A stretch of 64,000 nt of DNA from Arthrobacter_B sp038069765 (lineage in GTDB: Bacteria > Actinomycetota > Actinomycetes > Actinomycetales > Micrococcaceae): positions 372,001 through 436,000 of the forward strand of contig NZ_JBBPFS010000004.1 of NCBI RefSeq assembly GCF_038069765.1. Reading direction: 5' to 3'. Shown one piece after another: positions 49,624-58,419 of the stretch; position 1 is the first letter of the stretch; the number at the start of each line of letters is the position of its first letter. The translations under genes were made by a program, and so were the position numbers. Below the pieces are notes generated by a model. That model made no database searches. It saw nothing but the letters and a program-made list of their open reading frames with translations, and was not told where the DNA came from.

Positions 49624-51333
49624 TCACAGGCCCAGCTCATCCAGGATGGCCAGCTTGCTGCGCACCGCCGTCCGCGCCTCCGCGGCGGACCCGGCAGCCA
49701 GGGCAAGGGACGCCAGGTCCCTGGCCTCTGCGATGCTCACCGAGGCCAGGACCGCGCCTACGGAAGCCAGTGCCCGCGGGGTCATGGACAGGGTGTTGAC
49801 TCCCAGCCCCGCCAGCACGACGGCGAGTGCCGGGTCCGCGGCCGACTCCCCGCAGACCCCCACATTCTTGGGTGCCTCCAGGGAGTCCGATCCGGCCGCA
49901 GCCTCGGCCGCCCGGGCGCCGTCGACCGTGCTTTTAATCAGCTGCAGGACTGCCGGCTGCCAGGGGTCGTTCAGGGTTGCCAGGGAGCCAAGCTGCCGGT
50001 CAGCCGCCATGGTGTACTGCGTCAGGTCATTGGTGCCGAGCGAGGCAAAGCGAACCTTGGACAGAATTGCCTGCGACATCACGGCGGCCGCGGGGACCTC
50101 GATCATGACCCCGGGGATGGCAAGTCCCGCCCCGGTGCACATGACGGCAAAGTCCGCGGCTTCCTCAGCGGTGGCGATCATGGGAGCCATCACCCAGACA
50201 TCCGCCTCGTGGGCACCCGCTGCAATCGCAATTGCCTCCAGCTGCCGTTCCAGCACCCCGGGGGAAGTGCGGTCCGTCCGGTAGCCGCGGACGCCAAGTG
50301 CCGGGTTGGGTTCGGTGGTGTCCGTCAGGAACGGAAGCGGTTTGTCTGCTCCGGCGTCCAGGGTGCGGATCACGACCTTCCGGCCCGGAAAGGCCTCGAA
50401 GACGGTTCCGTAGGCCTGCACCTGCTCCTCCACTCCGGGCTCGGAATCGCGGCCCAGAAAGCAGAATTCGGTGCGCAGCAGGCCGATGCCCTCGGCGCCC
50501 GCCACGGCAGCGGCCCGGGCGTCCTTGCCGGAACCCACGTTGGCGAGCAGCGGAACGGCGTACCCGTCCGATGTCATGCCCTTGCCGCTGAACGGCGGAA
50601 GGGAAACCCGGGCAGCGTACTTTTGGGCTGCTTCCCGCTCGGCCGTTCCGGGGTCCACCACCACGGTTCCGGCTGCCCCGTCGAGAAAGAGCTCGGCGCC
50701 GTCGGCGATTGATTCGGACTCCGCGGCACCAACCACGGCGGGCAGGCCCAGGGAGCGGGCCAGGATGGCGGTGTGGGACTGCGGCCCGCCCCCGGACGTC
50801 ACGAGGCCGATGACCTTGGCGGGATCCAGGGTGGCGGTGTCGGCGGGAGCAAGTTCTTCGGCAATGAGGATGAACGGAACGTCGGACGCCGGGATCCCGG
50901 GGGCGGGCAGCCCGTCGAGCCGGGCCACGATCCGGGCCCTGACGTCCAGGACATCCTGGGTGCGCTCGGCCATGTAGCCGCCCAGGCTCTGCAGCATGGC
51001 AGCCACTTCCAGTCCGGCTTCCCAGACAGCCCGTTCCGGAGTCATCCCGGCGTTGATGTGCTTGCCTGCGGCCTTGAGCAGCATGGGGTCCGTGGCCATC
51101 ATGGCCGTTGCGTTCAGAACGGCTTTCGCGTCTCCCGACGCCGTCTCCGCCCGGTGGCGCAGATCGTCCCGCACGTCCTCCGCCGCGTCCCTGAGGCGTG
51201 CTTTTTCACCGTCAACCGTTTGCTCCGCCCCGAACCGGGCATCTGCTGCGGGCTCGGGCACCGGTGGCGGCATCCGCAGTGAGGGCCCCAGCACCCGCCC
51301 GGCGCTGACTCCGATTCCCGTGATGGTCCGCAT
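49624..51333 (-). CDS. ptsI: PTS phosphoenolpyruvate-protein phosphotransferase (Enzyme I)
   Basis: Takes phosphate from PEP and gives it to HPr. Phospho-His187 lies in GGGPQSHTAILARS, the PEP-binding domain includes FLGRDSEPGVEEQVQAY-type region and LRTEFCFL, GLRTDRT-like GVRGYRTD and the C-terminal catalytic Cys in NVGVCGESAAD. 569 aa from ATG 51333 (a TTG precedes it). It lies 30 bp after fruA and 42 bp before ptsH, so it is co-transcribed with them. It also supplies the DhaM-HPr fusion, which has no EI domain. Confidence 0.94.
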   Translation of the reverse strand: MRTITGIGVSAGRVLGPSLRMPPPVPEPAADARFGAEQTVDGEKARLRDAAEDVRDDLRHRAETASGDAKAVLNATAMMATDPMLLKAAGKHINAGMTPERAVWEAGLEVAAMLQSLGGYMAERTQDVLDVRARIVARLDGLPAPGIPASDVPFILIAEELAPADTATLDPAKVIGLVTSGGGPQSHTAILARSLGLPAVVGAAESESIADGAELFLDGAAGTVVVDPGTAEREAAQKYAARVSLPPFSGKGMTSDGYAVPLLANVGSGKDARAAAVAGAEGIGLLRTEFCFLGRDSEPGVEEQVQAYGTVFEAFPGRKVVIRTLDAGADKPLPFLTDTTEPNPALGVRGYRTDRTSPGVLERQLEAIAIAAGAHEADVWVMAPMIATAEEAADFAVMCTGAGLAIPGVMIEVPAAAVMSQAILSKVRFASLGTNDLTQYTMAADRQLGSLATLNDPWQPAVLQLIKSTVDGARAAEAAAGSDSLEAPKNVGVCGESAADPALAVVLAGLGVNTLSMTPRALASVGAVLASVSIAEARDLASLALAAGSAAEARTAVRSKLAILDELGL

Positions 51334-51363
51334 CAATGTGCCTCTCGCTGGATGGATGGTGGG

Positions 51364-53499
51364 TTATGCAATGACGGGCTCCTCCGTGCGCTTGCGCGCC
51401 GTCAGACGCTTAAGGGCAACATAGATCAATCCTGAGGCCACCATTCCCGCGAGGATAGCCACAATGAACATCAGCACGTTGCCGATGGCGAAGAAGACGA
51501 AGATCCCGCCGTGCGGGGCCTGCGATGTGACGCCGGTGCCCATGCAGATGGCACCCGCCACGGCACCGCCGACCATGCAGGAGGGGATAACCCGGAACGG
51601 GTCCGCCGCGGCAAACGGAATGGCTCCCTCCGAAATGAAGGCGGCACCCAGCAGCCAGGCAGCCTTGCCGTTTTCCCGCAGGGCCATCGAGAACTGCTGC
51701 TTGTCCAGGACGGTGGCCAGCGCCATGCCCAGCGGCGGAACCATGCCTGCGGCCATGACTGCCGCCATGATCTGCCAGGGTGCCTGGTTCTCGAAACTGC
51801 CTTCGCCGAGTCCGGCGACGGCAAAGGCATACGCAACTTTGTTGATGGGGCCGCCGAGGTCCGAGCCCATCATCAGGCCCAGAATAATGCCCAGCACGAC
51901 GGCGGCAGCCCCCGACAGCCCGGTCAGCCAGTCGTTGAGGGCGAGGGTCAGGCCGGCAATCGGTCCGCCCAGGACCAGGATCATCAGGCCCGAGGCTATC
52001 AGGGAGGCAACGAGCGGAATGATGACCACGGGCATGAGCCCCCGCAGCCAGGACGGCACCTGCCAGCTGCCCACCCACTTGGCAACGTAGCCGGCCAGCA
52101 GGCCGCCGATGATGCCGCCGATGAATCCGGCGTCCATAAAGATGGCGACGGCGCCGGCCGTGAAGCCTGGGGCAATGCCGGGACGGTCGGCGAGCGCGTA
52201 GGCGATGTAGCCGGCCAGCGCAGGCACCAGGAAGCCGAGGGACAGGTTGCCGATCTTCCAGAACACGGCGCCGAGATAGGTCAGCAGGCCTTCCTCCCCG
52301 GGGTTGAACAGCGTGTTCCCGTCGAGGATAAGGTCACCGGTGAGGTTGCCGTCGTCGTCGGCCAGCGAGAGTTCGTACCCGCCGAGCAGGAAGCCCAGGG
52401 CAATCAGCAGTCCGCCGCCGGCAACAAACGGAATCATGTAGCTGACACCGGTGAGCAGGGCACGCTTGAGCTGGCCGCCGAAACCCTCGCCGCCGCCGCT
52501 GCTGTCGGAGTCCCGTTCCTCGCCTCCCGAACCTCCGCCGCCGGCAACCCGGCGCGCATTGGGGTCCTTTGCGGAAGCGAGTGCTTCATCGATCATCACG
52601 CCCGGCTCGTCGATGCCCCGCTTCACGGGGCCGCTGACCACGGGCAGGCCGGCGAAGCGGCCCTTGTCCCGCACATCGACATCGGTCGCAAAGATAACGG
52701 CATCCGCGTTCCGGATCACCGAGGGGTCCAGCGGGGTGGAGCCCGCCGATCCCTGCGTCTCCACCTGCAGGTCGATGCCGCGCTCCGCTGCCGCCGCCGC
52801 CAGGGAGTCCGCAGCCATGTACGTGTGGGCAATGCCGGTGGGACAGGCTGTGACGGCGACAAGCCGCCGGGTCTCCCCGCTGCCGGACCGTCCCCCGGCC
52901 TGCTCCCCGGTCAGGGGATCGGCTTCCGCCGCCCCGGCGTTTCCTTCCTCGGCACTAACGCCGGATGTCCTGGCGCCTGCGGTGTGGGCGCCGCCGGGAG
53001 CGCCGGCTGTCCCTGAAGCCGCTCCGGCCTGCGATTCCGGAACGGGACCCAGGCCAAGTGCGCCGTCCACCAGTTCCACGATTTCCGCGGGGGACTGTGC
53101 CGTCCGGAGTGCCGCGGTGAAGTTCTTCTTGATCAGGGAGCGGGCCAGTTTGGCCAGCAGCTGCAGATGCTCCTGGTCCGCGCCCTCGGGCGCGGCAATG
53201 AAGAAGACAATGTCCGCCGGGCCGTCTTTGGCGCCCCACTCCACCGGCGGGCTGATGCGGGCCATGGCCAGCGAAGGCTGGGTGACGGCAGCGGACCGGC
53301 AGTGCGGAATGGCTATGCCGCCGGGAACACCCGTTGCCGTTTTGGCCTCGCGGGCCATCGCATCGGAATAAAGGTCCTCGAAACTCGTGGCACGGTGGGT
53401 CGAGACGACATTCTGGACCAGGTGGCGGATCACCTCGGACCGTTCAGATCCCAGGTTTTGGTCCAGCGTGACCAACTCCGGAGTGATGAGTTCAGACAT
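51364..53499 (-). CDS. fruA: Fructose PTS permease, EIIA-EIIB-EIIC fusion
   Basis: Imports fructose and phosphorylates it to fructose 1-phosphate. EIIA (residues 1-150) has phospho-His66 in IAIPHCRS; a Gly/Ala/Pro-rich linker follows; EIIB (about 210-315) has phospho-Cys219 in VTACPTGIAHTYMAADSL; EIIC (about 350-700) has about eight to ten helices with LGGPINKVAYAFAVA. 711 aa matches the actinomycete FruA. Its ATG overlaps the fruK stop (TAATG), showing translational coupling. Confidence 0.95.
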   Translation of the reverse strand: MSELITPELVTLDQNLGSERSEVIRHLVQNVVSTHRATSFEDLYSDAMAREAKTATGVPGGIAIPHCRSAAVTQPSLAMARISPPVEWGAKDGPADIVFFIAAPEGADQEHLQLLAKLARSLIKKNFTAALRTAQSPAEIVELVDGALGLGPVPESQAGAASGTAGAPGGAHTAGARTSGVSAEEGNAGAAEADPLTGEQAGGRSGSGETRRLVAVTACPTGIAHTYMAADSLAAAAAERGIDLQVETQGSAGSTPLDPSVIRNADAVIFATDVDVRDKGRFAGLPVVSGPVKRGIDEPGVMIDEALASAKDPNARRVAGGGGSGGEERDSDSSGGGEGFGGQLKRALLTGVSYMIPFVAGGGLLIALGFLLGGYELSLADDDGNLTGDLILDGNTLFNPGEEGLLTYLGAVFWKIGNLSLGFLVPALAGYIAYALADRPGIAPGFTAGAVAIFMDAGFIGGIIGGLLAGYVAKWVGSWQVPSWLRGLMPVVIIPLVASLIASGLMILVLGGPIAGLTLALNDWLTGLSGAAAVVLGIILGLMMGSDLGGPINKVAYAFAVAGLGEGSFENQAPWQIMAAVMAAGMVPPLGMALATVLDKQQFSMALRENGKAAWLLGAAFISEGAIPFAAADPFRVIPSCMVGGAVAGAICMGTGVTSQAPHGGIFVFFAIGNVLMFIVAILAGMVASGLIYVALKRLTARKRTEEPVIA

Positions 53500-54530
53500 T
53501 AGTCTTCCTCCTTGGTGGATGCTGCCCGGGTTGAGCTGGTGTGCGGCACCGCGACGGTGCCGGCTATTTCCGTCACGGTCACCGCGCCGGGATCGGTCTG
53601 GGCGAGTGTCGGGACAGTGGTGCCCGGCAGGGAGGCTGCCGCGGCTCCGTGGGCGACGGCCTGGCGCAGGCAGTCCCGGGGCGGCGCTCCGGCGACGTCG
53701 GCGAGAAGGAAACCCGCCAGGGAAGAATCGCCGGCGCCCACGGTGGACCGGGCCTCCACGGGAGGACGGGTTGCGTGCCAGGCGCCGTCGGCCGTGACCA
53801 GCAGCGCCCCCTTGGGGCCGAGGGTCGCCAGGACTGCGCCGACACCCCGGGCGATCAACGTCCGCGCCGCGCTGACGGCCAGGCCGGAATCCGCTTCGAG
53901 TTCATCCTCGGTCCCTATTCCGGTCACCTCCGCCAGCTCCTCGGCATTGGGTTTGAGCAGGTCCGGGGTGGCGTTGTGGAGGAGCGCCCCGAGAAGCGGC
54001 GGGCCGGAGGAATCAATGGCAATCCGCGGCGCCCGGTCTCCGAAGCGCTGCCGGACGGCATGCGCAACCAGTGCATACAGATCCGGTGACGCACCCGGCG
54101 GGAGGGAGCCGGCAAGCACCAGCCAGGACGCCGGGGAGCCGTCCTCGCCGGCAGCGCACGTGGTGACCAGCAGGGTGATGAGGCCTTCCTGTTCCCCGGC
54201 GTCGAGGGGCGGGCCCGGGAGGTTGATCTTGGTGGTGGTTCCGTCCGGCTCCGTGAGCGTGATGTTGCTTCGAAGCGTCGCAGCTATCGGCAGATTGGCG
54301 TAGCTGACACCTGCCGTGCGCAGCCCGGCCATCACGGGATCATCGTCGCGGCCCGGAAGGACGGCGACCGCCCGGACCCCGGAGGCGCTCAGGGCCCGGC
54401 AGACGTTGACGCCTTTGCCGCCGGGGTCTTCGCTGATGGCCGCTGCGCGCTGCACGGCGCCGCGGACCAGCGTCCCGGGCAGTTCAACGGTCCGGTCCAA
54501 GCTGGGATTGACGGTGAGGGTGACGATCAT
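53499..54530 (-). CDS. fruK: 1-Phosphofructokinase
   Basis: Phosphorylates fructose 1-phosphate to fructose 1,6-bisphosphate. PfkB-family motifs are PGGKGVNVCRALSASG near residue 37 and the C-terminal STVGAGDSSLAGFLL with the catalytic Asp. 343 aa from ATG 54530 (GGTGG four bases upstream) gives the canonical MIVTLTVNPSLD; the open frame continues upstream but is low-complexity and not used. It is first in fruK-fruA-ptsP-ptsH. No DeoR-type fruR gene lies beside it in this window, unlike many actinomycete fru operons. Confidence 0.95.
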   Translation of the reverse strand: MIVTLTVNPSLDRTVELPGTLVRGAVQRAAAISEDPGGKGVNVCRALSASGVRAVAVLPGRDDDPVMAGLRTAGVSYANLPIAATLRSNITLTEPDGTTTKINLPGPPLDAGEQEGLITLLVTTCAAGEDGSPASWLVLAGSLPPGASPDLYALVAHAVRQRFGDRAPRIAIDSSGPPLLGALLHNATPDLLKPNAEELAEVTGIGTEDELEADSGLAVSAARTLIARGVGAVLATLGPKGALLVTADGAWHATRPPVEARSTVGAGDSSLAGFLLADVAGAPPRDCLRQAVAHGAAAASLPGTTVPTLAQTDPGAVTVTEIAGTVAVPHTSSTRAASTKEED

Positions 54531-54775
54531 TGAACCACCATGGTTGGGCTCCTGGGAGTGCTGCAGCTTCAGCCGGCTCCGGGCGGCTGGGGCGCTCGCC
54601 GGTGCTGCTGCTGTGGGGGAATCATTGGCCGGTGTTGGTTTGGTGTTGGTTGGGAGCTCAGGCATTAGCACCCGCAGGCTGTGGCGCGCACCACGTCCGG
54701 TGCGCTCTGTCCAGCGTACTTTTGGGAGATTGGCGCGTGCAATGTCCTGCGCCGGGACGGACCTCCGCCGCGGCA

Positions 54776-54807
54776 CATTGCTTGGCGGCGGCCTCCGCCG
54801 AGCAATG
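54776..54807. promoter_or_regulatory. 13-bp inverted repeat, candidate fru operator
   Basis: CATTGCTTGGCGG (54776-54788) pairs with CCGCCGAGCAATG (54795-54807) except for one G-T pair; the centre is six bases. Its position between divergent genes and lack of a T-run favour a regulatory site over a terminator. Confidence 0.5.
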
Positions 54808-54830
54808 CCGGCGGGCCGCTGTGCACCTCC

Positions 54831-54857
54831 GGGCAGATGCGGGCAGATGCGGGCAGG
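54831..54857. repeat. 10-bp tandem repeat before the esterase gene
   Basis: GGGCAGATGC occurs twice in tandem (54831-54850), followed by a partial GGGCAGG unit, just ahead of the esterase start. Confidence 0.75.
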
Positions 54858-54878
54858 GCGGCGGTTTAGGGTGGGTGG

Positions 54879-55508
54879 ATGCACATTGAATCGTGGTCGG
54901 CGCCCGCGGATGCCCGCTCCGGGACCCATCTCCTGGTGATGCTGCACGGCTACGGCGCCGATGAAGCCGGAATGGTCCGCCTTTTCCCGTCGCTTCCCGC
55001 CGGAATCACCGGTGTTGCCCTGCGCGGCAGCTTCCCCGTGGGGGATTCCTTCGGGTGGTTCCTGCTGGATCCCTACCTCGGCTCGGACACCTCCGACGTG
55101 CTGGAGGCTGCAGCCGGGCTGCTCTCCCGGGTGGACCGCATCCGGGCTGAAGGCGCCTTCACGGGTGTCTCACTGCTCGGGTTCTCCCAGGGCATGGCCA
55201 TGGCGACCACGCTGCTGCGGCTGCGTCCGGCCGGCTTCGACGCCGTTGTCGGACTGTCCGGATTTATTGCCGAAAACGAACTGCTGGCCATGGCCGAACC
55301 GCTGCCGGAGCCGGTTCCGTACTTTTGGGGGCGGGACCGAAACGACTGGGTGATCAATGAAGATGCGATTTTCCATACGGAGAATTGGCTTCGGGAAAAT
55401 ACTGCGTTGACGGCACGGACGTATCCCGGGATGGGGCACTCTATCGGGTCCGAAGAGGTCCGTGATGTGGGAATCTTTTTGCGCCGTTATGTATTGCCTT
55501 CCCCTTGA
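54879..55508 (+). CDS. Phospholipase/carboxylesterase family alpha/beta hydrolase
   Basis: Serine hydrolase of the carboxylesterase/YpfH type, probably cleaving short-chain esters. LLVMLHGYGADE (oxyanion region), nucleophile Ser in LLGFSQGMAM (about residue 106), Asp in WGRDRNDWVI and His in YPGMGHSIG complete the triad. 209 aa, no signal peptide, so cytoplasmic. ATG 54879 follows GGGTGGGTGG. It is divergent from the fru operon. Substrate unknown. Confidence 0.87.
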   Translation: MHIESWSAPADARSGTHLLVMLHGYGADEAGMVRLFPSLPAGITGVALRGSFPVGDSFGWFLLDPYLGSDTSDVLEAAAGLLSRVDRIRAEGAFTGVSLLGFSQGMAMATTLLRLRPAGFDAVVGLSGFIAENELLAMAEPLPEPVPYFWGRDRNDWVINEDAIFHTENWLRENTALTARTYPGMGHSIGSEEVRDVGIFLRRYVLPSP

Positions 55509-55577
55509 TCTGACGCGAAATACAAAGGGGCCTAACATTGATAACCGACGAAGAAAAATCGACTTCGACTACTACCT

Positions 55578-55590
55578 AAGCATGCTTATG
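55578..55590 (+). promoter_or_regulatory. Variant of recurrent motif, with TAAGCATGCTTA palindrome
   Basis: AAGCATGCTTATG differs from the copies at 3853 and 46343 in two bases, and forms with the preceding T a perfect 12-bp palindrome TAAGCATGCTTA (55577-55588). It is 84 bp from the start of the GlsB gene. Confidence 0.4.
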
Positions 55591-55674
55591 AAGTAGAGTG
55601 GAGGAAAGCGCGGCCCACAGGTCGCTCAGTAAAACAACGAAATCATCACTCGTTCACACAGCAAGGAGTACATC

Positions 55675-55944
55675 ATGGGTTTCATTGCTTTCCTTATTCT
55701 GGGTCTTATCGCCGGTGCAATCGCAAAGGCTATCCTTCCGGGCCGTCAGGGTGGCGGCTGGATCGCTACTCTGGTCCTCGGCGTCATCGGCGCCCTGCTC
55801 GGCGGCTGGATTGGCGGCGCACTCTTCGGCGCTGACATCAACGAGTTCTTCTCCATCGAGACCTGGCTTGTAGCCATCCTGGGCTCCCTCGTTGTCCTCG
55901 TGATCTACGGCTTCGTTACTCGCAAGAGTGGCAACCGCGCCTAG
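55675..55944 (+). CDS. GlsB/YeaQ/YmgE family stress-response membrane protein
   Basis: An 89-aa integral membrane protein with three helices (FIAFLILGLIAGAIAKAIL; WIATLVLGVIGALLGGWIGGALF; WLVAILGSLVVLVIYGFV) and glycine zippers, the transglycosylase-associated/GlsB pattern. Family members are stress-induced in many bacteria; molecular function is unknown. ATG 55675 has AAGGAG upstream. A strong terminator follows, so it is a single-gene unit. A palindromic variant of the recurrent promoter motif lies upstream. Confidence 0.92.
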   Translation: MGFIAFLILGLIAGAIAKAILPGRQGGGWIATLVLGVIGALLGGWIGGALFGADINEFFSIETWLVAILGSLVVLVIYGFVTRKSGNRA

Positions 55945-55992
55945 TTTCATGAGTTCCGCGCCTCGGCGCGGACCCCTGCACTAGCTGCAGGC

Positions 55993-56029
55993 AGCGGGGC
56001 CGGCGGATTTCCGCCGGCCCCGCTTTTTT
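55993..56029 (+). terminator. Strong terminator after glsB-like gene
   Basis: A perfect 14-bp stem (55993-56006 with 56011-56024) on ATTT, then TTTTTC. Confidence 0.92.
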
Positions 56030-56104
56030 CGTATCACCCTCACGTAGGCTTAACCCGGCCGGGTCACCGCGCCGGTTCGCCGAAGTTGGAAAAGGAGCGT
56101 TGCC

Positions 56105-56854
56105 GTGGGTTTTGCATCCAACCGTGCCTTCAAGGTTGCCGGAGGGGCCGTCTTCGAAAAGGACGGAACACCGAAAGCCGGACTCCTGAGGGCAATGGAA
56201 CGGGCCGTCGAGGTCCAGCGTCCATTGGTCCTGGCCAACATCCGCAGGCTGCAGCGCAAGCATCCGCACGCGACGCCGGCGGAACTGGTGACGATCATCG
56301 AGAAGCACTACCTGGCCACCGTGACGGGCGGGGGAGCCGCTGTGGGAGCCACCGCCGTCGTACCCGCCATCGGCACCATGGCCGCCCTGGGCCTGTCCGC
56401 GGCAGCAACCGTGGGCTTCCTCGAAGCCACGGCGCTTTTTGCCCAGTCCGTGGCTGAACTTCACGGCGTGCACCTGCTGGATCCTGAGCGGTCACGGACC
56501 ATGGTCATGGCCATCATGCTGGGCGAAGAAGGAACTGCCATGATGCAGTCCGTTGCCGGACGCGGAGCCAAGCCCTGGGCCAGCTCGCTGGGCGGCATGT
56601 CCTCCGGGGTGATGGGCAGTGTGGGTTCCTCGATCCGCAGGCAGTTCACCAAGCGCATCATTGCCCGCCAGGGCACTGCCATGCTGGGCCGCGCGCTGCC
56701 GCTCGGAGTTGGCGCAGTGGTGGGCGGCGCGGGCAACCACGCAATGGGCAAGGGAGTCATCAAGACGGCACGGAAGGCCTTCGGCCCGGCTCCGGAGAGC
56801 ATCCCCGGCGAACTGGCGGACGACCTGCGGAAGCTTCCGGAGAGCGATTCGTAA
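56105..56854 (+). CDS. Gly/Ala-rich helical protein of unknown function
   Basis: A 249-aa protein. A polar N-terminal third (about 1-70) is followed by a long hydrophobic Ala/Gly stretch (residues 76-115, GGGAAVGATAVVPAIGTMAA onward) and amphipathic helices with Met/Gly-rich segments near 150-215. It vaguely recalls EcsC-family proteins, but I cannot confirm it. GTG 56105 follows GGAAAAGGAGCG, a good ribosome site. It is convergent with the DUF445 gene; a hairpin lies between them. Confidence 0.65.
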   Translation: MGFASNRAFKVAGGAVFEKDGTPKAGLLRAMERAVEVQRPLVLANIRRLQRKHPHATPAELVTIIEKHYLATVTGGGAAVGATAVVPAIGTMAALGLSAAATVGFLEATALFAQSVAELHGVHLLDPERSRTMVMAIMLGEEGTAMMQSVAGRGAKPWASSLGGMSSGVMGSVGSSIRRQFTKRIIARQGTAMLGRALPLGVGAVVGGAGNHAMGKGVIKTARKAFGPAPESIPGELADDLRKLPESDS

Positions 56855-56870
56855 ACCGCCCGCCGGTCCC

Positions 56871-56898
56871 GACGCCCGGCCCTTCCCGGCCGGGCGTC
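56871..56898. terminator. Hairpin between convergent genes
   Basis: An 11-bp stem, GACGCCCGGCC with GGCCGGGCGTC, on a six-base loop; GC-rich and without T-run, so a possible bidirectional terminator. Confidence 0.6.
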
Positions 56899-56926
56899 TG
56901 CCCGGTCCGGCGGTCCGGGCGCAGTC

Positions 56927-58183
56927 CTAGCCGAAGACCGCGTGCGCGATGCTGAAGATCGCCAGGCCGGCCAGCGAACCGACCACCGTGCCGTTGATGC
57001 GGATGAACTGCAGGTCCTTGCCCACCTGGAGCTCGATCTTCTCGGACGTCTCCTGTGCATCCCAGTGCTCAACCGTTTCGGTGATCACCGCGGCGATGTC
57101 GCTGCTGTACGTCTTGACCAGGTAGCCGGCGCCGTCGGCGATCCAGGTGTTCACCTTCGCGGCGAGTTCCGCGTCGGTGCTCAGCCGGCGGCCGAAGTCC
57201 TGTACGGCAGCCTTGAAGTTCCGCGTCAGCTCACTGTCCGGATCGTCGACGGCGGTGGTCAGGGCATTCTTGATGGTGGCCCAGGTCTGGGTGATGAGCT
57301 GCTGGACCCGGGGATCGTCGAGGACCTGTTCCTTGATGGCGTCCGCCTTGGCCATCACGGCCGGGTCTTCCTGCAGATCCCGGGCCAGGCCCTTGAGGTA
57401 GTCGTCCAGGGCGCGGCGCAGCTCGTGGTGCTGGTCCTCCTGCACGGCAGTCAGGAAGCGCCGGACCTCCACCTGCACGCGGTCTCCCACCAGGTCATCC
57501 ACAAAGGACGGCACCCAGGACGGCGAGCGCTGGGTAACCAGTTCGGAGATGACATCCGGGTTGGCGGCCACCCAGTCGCTGATGCTGTCCACCACCAGGT
57601 TCACCAGCTGGTGGTGGTGGCCCTCGTCGAAGACCCGTTCCGCCACCCGGCCCATGGGCGGGCCCCAGGGCGGGTCCACCACGTGGCGTCGGAACATGGA
57701 CTCCAGGACGCTCTTGACGGCGTCATCATCCAGGACGCGCAGGATGCCGCGGATTGCCGCCGATCCTTCGGTCGCCACGCGGGCTGCGCTCTCCGGGCGT
57801 TCCAGCCAGGCTCCTGCCTTCTGCGCGAGTTCCATGGAGCCGAGCTTTTGGCGGATGACCTCCTCTGAAAGGAAGTTGCTCTCCACGAACTGCCCCAGGG
57901 AAGCGCCAATCTGGTCCTTCTTGCGGGGAATGATCGCGGTGTGCGGGATTTTCACGCCCATCGGGTGCTTGAAGAGCGCCGTGACGGCAAACCAGTCGGC
58001 CAGTGCGCCCACCATGCCGCCCTCGGCTGCGGCACGGACGTACTGCAGCCACGGGTAGCGGTCCTGCAGGGCGAAGGAAAAGACGAAAATGACCGCCAGC
58101 AGCACAAGCAGGCCGGTGGCCAGCATCTTCATCCGCCGCAGGCCTGCGGCGCGCTCGACGTCGTTCAGCAGCGGGACGCTCAT
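56927..58183 (-). CDS. DUF445 family membrane protein
   Basis: A 418-aa protein of the DUF445 (YheB/YtiB-like) family: an N-terminal transmembrane helix (about residues 19-38, MLATGLLVLLAVIFVFSFAL), a second hydrophobic segment with the signature GGMVGALADWFAVTALFKHP, then IPHTAIIPRKKDQIGASLG, a long helical extracellular or cytoplasmic domain, and a C-terminal helix NGTVVGSLAGLAIFSIAHAVF. Start ATG 58183 gives this canonical N-terminus; its ATGA overlaps the stop of a 19-codon upstream frame. Function unknown. Confidence 0.82.
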   Translation of the reverse strand: MSVPLLNDVERAAGLRRMKMLATGLLVLLAVIFVFSFALQDRYPWLQYVRAAAEGGMVGALADWFAVTALFKHPMGVKIPHTAIIPRKKDQIGASLGQFVESNFLSEEVIRQKLGSMELAQKAGAWLERPESAARVATEGSAAIRGILRVLDDDAVKSVLESMFRRHVVDPPWGPPMGRVAERVFDEGHHHQLVNLVVDSISDWVAANPDVISELVTQRSPSWVPSFVDDLVGDRVQVEVRRFLTAVQEDQHHELRRALDDYLKGLARDLQEDPAVMAKADAIKEQVLDDPRVQQLITQTWATIKNALTTAVDDPDSELTRNFKAAVQDFGRRLSTDAELAAKVNTWIADGAGYLVKTYSSDIAAVITETVEHWDAQETSEKIELQVGKDLQFIRINGTVVGSLAGLAIFSIAHAVFG

Positions 58184-58239
58184 GCGCGGGCTCCGCCGGC
58201 CCGGACGCGCCGGACGGGATGTGTCGAAAGTAAGGTCAT
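58180..58239 (-). CDS. Putative 19-aa leader ORF overlapping DUF445 start
   Basis: MTLLSTHPVRRVRAGGARA starts at ATG 58239 with GAGGAG four bases upstream, a much better ribosome site than that of the DUF445 gene. Its TGA overlaps the DUF445 ATG (ATGA). It may couple translation of the main gene; no function is known for the peptide. It could also be noise. Confidence 0.4.
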   Translation of the reverse strand: MTLLSTHPVRRVRAGGARA

Positions 58240-58310
58240 GCCGCTCCTCGTGCTTGTGCCGGACCGTGTGCCCCGGCCGGTTCGGCGCGGGGCAGGAGCC
58301 GGCGAGCCGA

Positions 58311-58337
58311 ATATAGTCTCCAGCCAATATTGTCAGT
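58311..58337 (-). promoter_or_regulatory. Candidate promoter of the DUF445 unit
   Basis: On the minus strand CTGACA, a short 15-base spacer and TATATT lie about 75 bp upstream of the leader ORF. The spacer is short, so this is tentative. Confidence 0.35.
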
Positions 58338-58419
58338 CTGCTGCGCAGGGTGCCATCTCGGCAAACGCGGGGCGCCCTGCGTCGTCCTAGGACAAGCTGC
58401 AGCCGTGTGATTGAGTGGG

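Larger units (their letters stand above)
54531..54878. other. Gene-free divergent region fruK / esterase
   Basis: This 348-bp stretch holds the promoters of fruK (leftward) and the esterase (rightward). It contains a 13-bp inverted repeat at 54776-54807 and 10-bp tandem units at 54831-54850. The fruK frame is open through much of it, but the translated sequence is Ala/Pro/Arg-rich and lacks domain character. Confidence 0.7.

Noticed and set aside
49207..50712. A 501-codon frame antisense to ptsH and ptsI
   Set aside because: Opposite to PTS genes with clear active-site motifs; its own translation has no recognisable domain.
54531..54947. Extending fruK upstream in frame
   Set aside because: The added sequence is Pro/Arg-rich and would overlap the esterase gene; the MIVTLTVNPSLD start is canonical for the family.
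56086..56457. A 123-codon frame overlapping the gene at 56105
   Set aside because: Different frame, basic low-complexity product; the 56105 frame has a better ribosome site and runs full length.
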